64,000 bases of DNA from the NCBI RefSeq assembly GCF_015690355.1, contig NZ_JADPRT010000003.1, forward strand, positions 462,474 to 526,473, given 5' to 3'. Below are positions 53,818 through 61,276 of this stretch, piece after piece. A program made the translations under genes and the position numbers. The DNA comes from Streptacidiphilus fuscans (lineage in GTDB: Bacteria; Actinomycetota; Actinomycetes; Streptomycetales; Streptomycetaceae). Below the pieces are notes generated by a model. That model saw only the letters and a program-made list of their open reading frames with translations, ran no database searches and was not told the DNA's origin. The number at the start of each line of letters is the position of its first letter. The stretch's first letter is position 1.

Positions 53818-54173
53818 GTGAATCCCCTTGTGCCAAATCGAGTCTCCGCCGGCGTCGTCCCGGACGGACCTTGTTGATACCACGGCAAATCGGCCGTCAG
53901 GTTGCCGGGGGGTGGCCGCCCGGATCAGCGGCGACACGGCCGGGAACGGTGTGGAACGCCTGCTGCGTGCCTGTTCAGACGGGCCGTCCGGGGTTCGGAG
54001 GATATCGGGCCGGTAGCGATCGACGGGGTGTAAACCAGGTCATAGTGCAATCGACTCTCTTACCCCTGGCTAGCTGCGTGAATACTCACACACAGTCCTC
54101 ACAGGCAATCCCGGAGCGATTCGGGGCGGGGCCGTTATGGTGTCCGCCGTTGCGTCCTCATACCATCTGACAC
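53818..54173. promoter_or_regulatory. Divergent intergenic region
   Basis: This 356-nt region lies between the guanylyltransferase (minus) and the LamG protein (plus). I see no gene. It contains AT-richer segments such as TGTAAACCAGGTCATAGTGC (54029-54048) that may hold the promoters, and no strong inverted repeat. Confidence 0.4.
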
Positions 54174-55349
54174 ATGACTGACGGCACGCCCAATCCGCAG
54201 GGCTCTTCCGGCCCGTGGCAGAACCAGGGACCGGAGCGGCAAGCCCCGAACTATCCGGACCCGCGCGTGCCGATGCAGCAGCCGGCTCACGACGCCCCGC
54301 CCGCGGCTCCGGCTCAGCCGGGCGGCTACGGCTATCCGGCGCCCGGTGGCTACGGCTATCCGCAGCCCGGCCAGCCCGGCCAGCCCGGCCAGCCCGGCCA
54401 GCCCGGCCAGCCCGGCCAGCCCGGCCAGCCCGGCCAGCCCGCGGCCCAGCCCATGGCCCAGCCGGACTGGGCCGCGCTGGCCGACCAGCACGAGGCGCAG
54501 TCGCGCCGCTCACGCCGCTCCAGGACGATCGGCATCGTCCTGGCCGCGTGCGTGCTGGGTGCCGGGGTCGGCCTGCTCGCGGTCGACGCCCTGCACGGGA
54601 AGTCCACGCCGAAGGCCTCCGGCTCGCCGAGCGCCGTCAGCCCCAGCAGCAGTCCTTCCCACAGGCCCAGCGACTCGCCCACCGTCCCCGGGCAGCCTGG
54701 CCTGCTCGCGGACCAGTCCGGTCAGGCCGCCCTGGCCATGGGGCCGGACGCCGGCATCGGACCCGTCAGCGGCGGCTACGTGCTGCGGCTGCGCAGCGAC
54801 GGGAACTCGTACGCCCAGTCCGCGGACCCTCTCGTCGACGTCACCAAGAGCTTCAGCATCTCCGCGTGGGTGTACAACCAGGCGGGGACCGGGACCAGGA
54901 CCGCGTTCAGCCAGGGGGACGGCACCTCCTTCTCCTTCGACATCGGGTGCGGGGTCACCGGCACCGGCACCAAGTATTGGTTCTTCTCGGTGCAGACGGC
55001 GGACGGGGGCGCGGACAGCACCACGCGCCAGGTGGTCTCCCAGCCGACACACACCGTGGGCAAGTGGTCGTTCCTCACCGCCACCTACGACGCGTCCAAG
55101 CACACGATCACCCTGTTCGTCGACGGTGCGTCCGTCGGCAGCACCGCGGTGCCCGGCATCTGGAGCGGACCGGGTCCGTTCCAGGTGGGCCGCACCCGCC
55201 ATCACGGCATGTGGGACGAGTACTGGAACGGCGTGATCGGCCATATGCAGGTCTGGGACTCGGCGCTGAGCGCGACCGACGCCGCCGCACTTGCGGACAA
55301 CAAGGGCGGGTTGAGCGCCAAGCCGCTCGACTCCTGGTTGGTCGGCTGA
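54174..55349 (+). CDS. LamG/concanavalin-fold membrane protein
   Basis: This 391-aa protein has a Gln/Pro/Gly-rich cytoplasmic N-terminus with eight 9-bp repeats (54363-54434) encoding (PGQ)n, one TM helix (IGIVLAACVLGAGVGLLAVDAL) and an outer LamG-like beta sandwich (about 195-390: VDVTKSFSISAWVYNQAG, VGKWSFLTATYDASKHTITL, GVIGHMQVWDSALSATD). The LamG fold binds sugars or proteins. The role is probably in cell-surface or extracellular recognition. Confidence 0.8.
   Translation: MTDGTPNPQGSSGPWQNQGPERQAPNYPDPRVPMQQPAHDAPPAAPAQPGGYGYPAPGGYGYPQPGQPGQPGQPGQPGQPGQPGQPGQPAAQPMAQPDWAALADQHEAQSRRSRRSRTIGIVLAACVLGAGVGLLAVDALHGKSTPKASGSPSAVSPSSSPSHRPSDSPTVPGQPGLLADQSGQAALAMGPDAGIGPVSGGYVLRLRSDGNSYAQSADPLVDVTKSFSISAWVYNQAGTGTRTAFSQGDGTSFSFDIGCGVTGTGTKYWFFSVQTADGGADSTTRQVVSQPTHTVGKWSFLTATYDASKHTITLFVDGASVGSTAVPGIWSGPGPFQVGRTRHHGMWDEYWNGVIGHMQVWDSALSATDAAALADNKGGLSAKPLDSWLVG
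54363..54434 (+). repeat. Eight copies of the 9-bp repeat CAGCCCGGC
   Basis: Perfect tandem copies in the N-terminal tail of the LamG protein encode Gln-Pro-Gly repeats. Likely to vary in number by slippage. Confidence 0.85.
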
Positions 55350-55443
55350 CCGGGCGGCTGCGGGTTGTCACGGTCGTGCCCCGATTCCGCCACCGGGGCG
55401 TTCTTCCCGGTGATCGCGCGCCGGGTCCGGGTACGGTCGCAGT

Positions 55444-56172
55444 GTGCGTGCCAGAGGATTGCGATTCGGACGGAACAACGGTGACGGACCGGCCGTGGAG
55501 CCGGCTGACCAGGACGACCGTCCCGGCGGCACCCGGACGTTCACCGTTCCGGAGATGCCGGCGGCGCCGGGCGGGGAAGAACATGTCACGATCTACCGAG
55601 CGGGTCAGCCGCACCCGGAGGTCGGTTCCGCCCGGCTGCCGTGGCGGGAGTTGCTGCGCGGCATCTTCCGACAGCCGACGCGCACCTTCGCGCAGATGCG
55701 GCACCACCAGGTGTGGGCCCCCGCGCTGACCGTCTCCGCGCTCTACGGAATGCTGGCCGCCCTCGGGGTCGGCAGCACCAGGGACCAGATCTTCAACTCC
55801 ACCTTCGGATCGGCCGTCGCCATCCTGCTGCTCAGCGCGGTCGGCTTCGTGCTGGCGGGCTTGATGCTGGGATCGGTCACGTACGGCCTGGCCCGTCGGC
55901 TCGGCGGCGACGGCGCCTTTGCCCCCACCGTCGGCCTGTCCTTGCTGGTCTGCTGGACCACGGATGCGCCGAGGCTGCTGCTCGCGCTGTTCCTGCCCGC
56001 CGGCAACGCCGTTGTCCAACTACTGGGTTGGGCGACCTGGGGGCTGTGCGCGTGGCTGCTCAGCGCGATGCTGCGGCAACTGCACGACCTGCCCTGGGGC
56101 AAGGCCGCCGCAGCGGCGTCCCTGCAGCTGATCGTGCTGCTGGTGCTGATCAAGCTGCCGACTCTGGGCTGA
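55444..56172 (+). CDS. Yip1-like membrane protein
   Basis: This 242-aa protein has a polar N-terminal tail and about five membrane segments after residue 70 (LPWRELLRGIFRQPTRTFAQM precedes TM1, as in Yip1 proteins). The family is widely spread but its bacterial function is unknown. GTG 55444 starts the protein. It follows the LamG gene by 94 nt on the same strand, so they may be cotranscribed. Confidence 0.7.
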   Translation: MRARGLRFGRNNGDGPAVEPADQDDRPGGTRTFTVPEMPAAPGGEEHVTIYRAGQPHPEVGSARLPWRELLRGIFRQPTRTFAQMRHHQVWAPALTVSALYGMLAALGVGSTRDQIFNSTFGSAVAILLLSAVGFVLAGLMLGSVTYGLARRLGGDGAFAPTVGLSLLVCWTTDAPRLLLALFLPAGNAVVQLLGWATWGLCAWLLSAMLRQLHDLPWGKAAAAASLQLIVLLVLIKLPTLG

Positions 56173-56325
56173 GGGCTGAGGGCTCGGGGGCCCGGGGACC
56201 GGGCTGAGGGCCTGGATCCGATCCCCGGCCGTTGCCCGGCGTCGGCGCGTTTTTCGGGGACGAGGCCGTGGTGGGGCAGGATGAGTCGGCACACTCTCGT
56301 CCCCGCCTGCACAGGAGCGCCAACG

Positions 56326-57183
56326 ATGTCCCTCCCCACCGCCTCCACCCGGGTCGGCTTCCCCGAAGGAGCCGTGGCCGACCGGTCCGCCGTGCTTGCC
56401 TGCGTGGAGCTGCCGGAGGGGCGCTTCGGTGTGGTCACCGGGAGTACCCCGTTCCACCCGCTCGACCACACCTGGCCCGACCAGCCCGCCGACACGGGGA
56501 CCCTGGGTGGCCTGCCGGTGCTCGACTGCGTCACCGGCGCGGTCGGTCCTGATGGGCAGTTCGCCGTGGGCGCGGACATCCCGGTGCGGCGCGGGGACGA
56601 GGCCTGGGCCTGGCTGGTGGTGCACGTCCTCGCGGAACCGGTGGCGGTGGGTACCGAGGTCGACCTGGTGGTGGACGCCGACCGCCGTGCCGCGCTCAGC
56701 GCCGCGCACACCGGCTGCCACCTGCTGGCGCTGGCCCTGAACGCCGCGCTGGCCGACCGCTGGCGCAAGGACCCGGGCCGCAGCGACGCCCTGGACCACC
56801 CGGACTTCGACGCCCTGGCGATGGACTCCTCCCGGATGGACACCGCCGCCAGCTACGACGTGTACCGGATCGGCAAGTCCCTGAAGAAGAAGGGCTTCGT
56901 CGCGGAGGGTCTGGCCGACGAGCTGCCGGTGATCACCGATGCGGTCAACGCCGCACTGGCGCGCTGGGTCGCCGCCGACGCCCCGGTACGGATCGAGGCC
57001 CCGGGGCCTGAGCTCACCGCCCGCCGTCAGTGGCACGCGGATCTGCCCGAGGGCCACGCCCACATCGCGTGTGGTGGTACCCACCTGGCACACCTGGGCG
57101 AGTTGGCCGCGCTGAGCGCGGAACTGCGGCTGAGCGAGGACGGAACACAGCTCACTGCGGTCACCACGCCGAAGCGCGCCTGA
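56326..57183 (+). CDS. AlaX-like trans-editing tRNA hydrolase
   Basis: This 285-aa protein resembles the second editing domain of alanyl-tRNA synthetase: HTGCH (H128, H132) and CGGTH (C249, H253) match the zinc-binding HxxxH and CxxxH pair of AlaX proteins. These clear misacylated Ser- or Gly-tRNA(Ala). The N-terminal 110 residues form a beta-rich extension (TPFHPLDHTWPDQPADTG). ATG 56326 follows AGGAG. It differs from classical AlaX in the region between the two motifs, so substrate specificity is open. Confidence 0.8.
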   Translation: MSLPTASTRVGFPEGAVADRSAVLACVELPEGRFGVVTGSTPFHPLDHTWPDQPADTGTLGGLPVLDCVTGAVGPDGQFAVGADIPVRRGDEAWAWLVVHVLAEPVAVGTEVDLVVDADRRAALSAAHTGCHLLALALNAALADRWRKDPGRSDALDHPDFDALAMDSSRMDTAASYDVYRIGKSLKKKGFVAEGLADELPVITDAVNAALARWVAADAPVRIEAPGPELTARRQWHADLPEGHAHIACGGTHLAHLGELAALSAELRLSEDGTQLTAVTTPKRA

Positions 57184-57227
57184 CCGGGCTTGCTCAGGGC
57201 GGACGGACCGTCAGGGCGGACCGACCG

Positions 57228-58454
57228 TCAGGGCGCGCCGGGCGAGAGGAAGAAGACGTAGGCGCCGAAGCAGGCGGATCCGACCAGCGCGCACGCCAGC
57301 GCGGTGTTGGCGATCACCCGGTTGCCGAGCCGGTTCACCAGCGCGGCGAGTGGCAGCAGCAGCGGGAAGGCCGGCAGCAGGAACCGGGGCCTGGAGGAGA
57401 GGTAGGCGGAGTCGCCCAGCGTGATCGCGAGGGTGAGCAGGCCGTAGACCACCAGTGCGGGTGGGTCGCGCCGCACCACGAGGCAGAGCGCCAGCACGAC
57501 GGCGGCCGCGAGGACGCAGGCCACGATCGGGTAGTAGGTGTTGAGTGACGATCCGCTGGTGAACACCAGCCAGACGTCGTGCAGCGTGCTCGCACCGAAG
57601 TCGAAGCGGGAGTGCCACTGGGCCTGGATCTGGAAGTAGGCGGACCAGTTGTGCAGGGCCTGGGCGGTCCAGGCGACGTAGCCGAGCCAGCCCAGCGGGG
57701 CCAGCAGTGCGGCAGCGATCGGGCGCACCGGCGACCCGGCAGCGGCGCCGCGTCCGTCCCGGCGACGGCGGTGCAGTTCGACGGCGGCGGCCGCGATCAC
57801 CGCGGCGGCCAGGGCCACGGCGGTGGGGCGGGTCAGCCCGGCGAGCAGGCAGAGCATCCCGGCCGTGAGCCAGCGGCGGGTCACCACCGCCCACAGCGAC
57901 CAGGCGGCCAAGGCGGTGAAGAGCGACTCGCTGTAGCCGGCGTTCTCCACCACCGCGGCCGGGACCAGACCCCACATCACCACGGTCAGCGTCGCGGTGC
58001 GCCGCCCGTAGCCGGGTGCCAGCGCGGCGAAGATGCCCCAGGCGGCGGCGAGCGAGGCCAGCGTCGCGACGACGGGCCCAACAGCGCTCCAGGGGAGGAA
58101 GGGCAGGACCGCGTGCAGGGCCGCCATCAGCGCGGGGAAGAGCGGGAAGAAGGCGAGGTCGCTCATCCCGGCGCCGGCCCGTCCCGGGCTTGTCGCGGGG
58201 TTGTAGCCGTAGCGCGCGATGTTCAGGTACTGGTTGGCGTCCCAGTGGGTGCCGAGAAGGTGCAGACTCTCGCCCGGTCCGTGCGGTGAGGCGGCCAGGA
58301 CCAGAAGCAGGTAGACCAGTCGGACGGCGGCGTAGAGGAGGAGGGCCGGCGCGGCCGCCCGCAGCGCACTGCCGGGACCTGTCCAGCGGGAGCCGACCCG
58401 TTTAGAGGAGGACCGTCGGGAGGACCGTGAGCTGGCGCGCGTGGTTGCGGTCAC
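57228..58454 (-). CDS. PIG-V-like membrane mannosyltransferase, paralogue
   Basis: This 408-aa polytopic GT-C type protein is similar to the one at 10782-12056: THWDANQYLNIARYGYNP after TM1 matches the D-x-x-x-Y-x-x-I/IA-Y/GY motif, with LAFFPLFPALM and YSESLFTALAAWSLWAVV following. It would use a lipid-linked sugar outside the membrane. GTG 58454 starts the protein. It is divergent from the GT2-led operon, and its function in the same glycan pathway is likely. Confidence 0.8.
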   Translation of the reverse strand: MTATTRASSRSSRRSSSKRVGSRWTGPGSALRAAAPALLLYAAVRLVYLLLVLAASPHGPGESLHLLGTHWDANQYLNIARYGYNPATSPGRAGAGMSDLAFFPLFPALMAALHAVLPFLPWSAVGPVVATLASLAAAWGIFAALAPGYGRRTATLTVVMWGLVPAAVVENAGYSESLFTALAAWSLWAVVTRRWLTAGMLCLLAGLTRPTAVALAAAVIAAAAVELHRRRRDGRGAAAGSPVRPIAAALLAPLGWLGYVAWTAQALHNWSAYFQIQAQWHSRFDFGASTLHDVWLVFTSGSSLNTYYPIVACVLAAAVVLALCLVVRRDPPALVVYGLLTLAITLGDSAYLSSRPRFLLPAFPLLLPLAALVNRLGNRVIANTALACALVGSACFGAYVFFLSPGAP

Positions 58455-58851
58455 TGTTCCTCACGAAGAAACGGGACGCTCTCGGTTCCGCGGTGCGGAC
58501 CTCGCGCCGGTCGGGCTCGGCGTGGCTGCGGCCGCGTCGGCTGCGTCCACGCCCGAGTGGGCGATCGTACAAGATTTCGTCGGACCGGAGAATCGAAGGC
58601 CGCTGACGCCCTGTCGGTGACTGCGGGCGTCCCTGCAGCGCGGTCCCTATTAGTACTGAATGCCCGTCATGTACATCACCCTTCCGTAACGGAAACACAA
58701 CGTCATGACGGCCGCCGCGTACCAGTGGTACCGGCTTCACGTAAGGTCTCAGAGCGTTTGGACGCAGCGCGAGTTCTGGGTGATCAGGTCGCGTTCTCGG
58801 GGGGTGCGGGGTGGCACCGGTGCGCCCGCCCACAGAGTAGGGGGGCGTGGG
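58455..58851. promoter_or_regulatory. Divergent control region of the glycan locus with three palindromes
   Basis: TTCCGT-A-ACGGAA (58682-58694), CGTCATGACG (58701-58710) and GTACCA-G-TGGTAC (58719-58731) lie within 50 nt in the middle of the 397-nt divergent region. No gene was seen here. They probably control the GT2 operon, the PIG-V-like gene or both. Confidence 0.55.
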
Positions 58852-59607
58852 TTGAAGACCTTGTCGGTGGTGATTCCGGCACTCAACGAGGCCGGGAACC
58901 TGGCAGCGGTGATGGAGACGATCCCGTTCGCCGAACTCTCGCAGGCGGGTTGGGACACCGAGGTGGTGATCGTCGACAACGCCTCCACCGACGGCACCGG
59001 GCAGGTGGCCCGCTCGCTCGGGGCCCGGGTGGTGGAGCAGCCGAGGCGCGGATACGGCAACGCCTACCAGGCGGGGTTCGACGCGGTGTCCGGGGATGTG
59101 ATCGCCACCGGCGACGCCGACCGCACCTATCCCTTCGACGCGCTGCCGCACCTGCTCTCGGCCCTGGACGAGCAGGACGCCGACTTCCTGACCACCAATC
59201 GCCTGCTGCGGGAGAACCACGGCGCGATGAAACGCTCGCACACCGTCGCCAACCACGCCCTGAGCGCGGTCAGCCGGATGCTGTTCCGCAACGAGCTGCG
59301 CGACTCCCAGTCGGGGATGTGGGTCTTCCGGCGCGAGGTCTGGAAGGGCCTGGACGTCCGTTCCCCGGGCATGGCCTTCTCCCAGGAGATCAAGAACGCG
59401 GCAGGCTGCGCGGGTTACCGTGTACTCGAAGTCCCGATCGAGTACCGCCCCCGGGGAGGCGACGTGAAGCTCAACGCCTTCTCCGACGGTTTCGGCAATC
59501 TCCGCCAGCTGTTCGAGCACCGCTTCCGCCGCGCCGACGGCGGAAACGACGTGGCGGACCCCGGTACCGGAGTCCTCACGCAGCAGGAGCAGTTCGAAGC
59601 GGTATGA
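58852..59607 (+). CDS. GT2-family glycosyltransferase, dolichol-phosphate-mannose-synthase-like
   Basis: This 251-aa GT-A protein begins LKTLSVVIPALNEAGNLAAV, has VIVDNASTDGTGQVA and the DxD-like ATGDADRTYPFDALPHLL, and no membrane helix. It resembles polyprenyl-phosphate mannose or glucose synthases. The start TTG 58852 is set by the conserved N-terminus; upstream GTGs exist but would add non-conserved sequence. It overlaps the next gene by ATGA. It may make the lipid-linked sugar donor used by the PIG-V-like enzyme. Confidence 0.82.
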   Translation: MKTLSVVIPALNEAGNLAAVMETIPFAELSQAGWDTEVVIVDNASTDGTGQVARSLGARVVEQPRRGYGNAYQAGFDAVSGDVIATGDADRTYPFDALPHLLSALDEQDADFLTTNRLLRENHGAMKRSHTVANHALSAVSRMLFRNELRDSQSGMWVFRREVWKGLDVRSPGMAFSQEIKNAAGCAGYRVLEVPIEYRPRGGDVKLNAFSDGFGNLRQLFEHRFRRADGGNDVADPGTGVLTQQEQFEAV

Positions 59608-60164
59608 CATTGCTCGACGATCCCGGTCCACCCCGGGAGCACGACCGCGCCGACACGACCCCGGGCCGTCGCCTCGGGGCCCGACGGGCCCTGCGCCGGC
59701 GTGCGGCGGAGGCCGGGCGGTGGCGCGAGGCGGTGGTGCTGGCCGTCGCCGTGCTCGCCCTGGTGGCCGGGCTGGGATCGCTGGCGACCCCCACCGTGGC
59801 GTCCTTGCGCACCGTGCTGCTGCAGTCCTTCACCAAACTCCCGACCAGGTACACCGAGCTGTACTTCACCAGCTCCCCGACGGTCGACGGCCCCGCCGTG
59901 GACGTGCCGGTGACCGTGGTCGACCACAGCACCGGCATCCGGCTGTACCAGGTGCACGTGGAACTGCGCGACGACCGGGGCAAGGTGCTGGCCGCCACCG
60001 AGGCGGGGTTGGTGCCGCGCGACGGCGCCGCCGTACCCCTGGTGCTGCACCTTCCGTTGGTGACCGGCGCCACCACGGTGTGGGTGACCCTGCCCGGCCA
60101 CCCGCAGACGCTGCACTACCGGATCGCGGGTTCGAACCTGCCGACGACTACGGGGACCCCATGA
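59604..60164 (+). CDS. Membrane-anchored extracytoplasmic protein of the glycan locus, unknown
   Basis: This 186-aa protein has a basic N-terminal tail, one TM helix (AVVLAVAVLALVAGLGSLA, about 48-66) and an outer domain (PTRYTELYFTSSPTVDGPAV, VELRDDRGKVLAATEAGLV, VWVTLPGHPQTLHYRI) looking like a beta-sandwich. No family was recognised; it may resemble domains of DUF1616-type proteins in archaeal and actinobacterial glycan loci. It overlaps both flanking genes by 4 nt, so it belongs to the operon. Confidence 0.7.
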   Translation: MTLLDDPGPPREHDRADTTPGRRLGARRALRRRAAEAGRWREAVVLAVAVLALVAGLGSLATPTVASLRTVLLQSFTKLPTRYTELYFTSSPTVDGPAVDVPVTVVDHSTGIRLYQVHVELRDDRGKVLAATEAGLVPRDGAAVPLVLHLPLVTGATTVWVTLPGHPQTLHYRIAGSNLPTTTGTP

Positions 60165-61276
60165 GCGGCACCCGGCCGGGAACCTCCCCCGTGTTCCAGA
60201 TCACCCCCTACTACCCGCCCCACCTCGGCGGGTTGGAGCGGGTCGTGCAGCACCTGGCCGAGTGCCTGGGCGAGCGCCGCGAGGTCCGCGTCGTCACCAC
60301 CGACCTGGGGGCCGCGGGCGCCCGGCGCACCGAGCGGGGCGGTGGCGTGACCGTACGCCGCCACCGCGCGGTCGAGCTGGCGCACACCGCGATCGCCCCC
60401 GGGCTGCCGGTGTCCCTGCTCCGGGCGCCGCGTGATGCGGTCCTGCACCTGCACTGCGCGCACGCCCTGCTGCCGGAACTGGTCGCCCTGGTCGCGGCCG
60501 TGCGCCGACAGCGGTTCCTGGTCCACTTCCACCTGGACGTGGACGCCTCCGGGCGACTGGGCGGCCTGTTGCCCGCGTACAAGAAGCACGTGTTCGGCCG
60601 GGTGCTGCGGGCCGCCGCCGGAGTGATCGTGCTCACCGAGGCGCAGGCGGACTTCGTCCGCACCCGCTACCGGGTGCCCGCCGAGCGGGTGTTCACCGTG
60701 CCCAACGGTGTCGGCGACGAGTTCTACATGCCGGTCCGGCAGGCCACGCCGCAGCCGCTGCGGCTGCTCTTCGTCGGCCGGCTGAGCCCGCAGAAGAACG
60801 TGGGCCGACTGCTGGACGCGATGAGCCTGGTCCAGCAGCCCGTCCGGCTGCGGGTGGTGGGTGACGGGGAGCTGCGCACGCAGCTGCGGGCCCAGGTCGA
60901 ACGGCTCGGTCTCACGGACCGCGTCGAGTTCTCCGGCGGGCTGCTCGGCACCGACCTGATCCGCGCCTACGCCGAGGCGGACGCCTTCGTGCTGCCGTCG
61001 GACAAGGAGGGCATGCCGCTGGTGGTCCTGGAGGCGATGGCGGCGGCGCTGCCAGTGCTCGCCACCCGGGTGCCGGGCAACACCGAACTGATCGGCGGGA
61101 CCGGCCTGTTGGCCGATGCGGAGCCGACCGCCCTGGCCGCCGCGATCGACCTGCTGGCCGGAGACCCGGAGCTGCGTGAGCGGTTGTCGGGCCGCGCGGC
61201 CGCCGCCGCCGTCGGCTACTCCTGGGAGGCCGTGGCCCGCAGGGTCGAGCAGGTCTACGCGGAGGTCTGTCCGTGA
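60161..61276 (+). CDS. GT4-family glycosyltransferase
   Basis: This 371-aa GT-B protein has an N-terminal donor/acceptor domain (ITPYYPPHLGGLERVVQHLA) and a C-terminal nucleotide-sugar domain (LLFVGRLSPQKNVGRLLDAM, LPSDKEGMPLVVLEAMAAALPVL given in parts, E-x7-E motif). It transfers a sugar from an NDP-sugar on the cytoplasmic face. ATG 60161 overlaps the previous gene. The sugar and acceptor are unknown; a second GT4 lies at the window end. Confidence 0.9.
   Translation: MSGTRPGTSPVFQITPYYPPHLGGLERVVQHLAECLGERREVRVVTTDLGAAGARRTERGGGVTVRRHRAVELAHTAIAPGLPVSLLRAPRDAVLHLHCAHALLPELVALVAAVRRQRFLVHFHLDVDASGRLGGLLPAYKKHVFGRVLRAAAGVIVLTEAQADFVRTRYRVPAERVFTVPNGVGDEFYMPVRQATPQPLRLLFVGRLSPQKNVGRLLDAMSLVQQPVRLRVVGDGELRTQLRAQVERLGLTDRVEFSGGLLGTDLIRAYAEADAFVLPSDKEGMPLVVLEAMAAALPVLATRVPGNTELIGGTGLLADAEPTALAAAIDLLAGDPELRERLSGRAAAAAVGYSWEAVARRVEQVYAEVCP

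Noticed and set aside
54363..54434. CRISPR-like array
   Set aside because: The repeats are contiguous 9-bp units without spacers inside a coding sequence. No cas genes are present.
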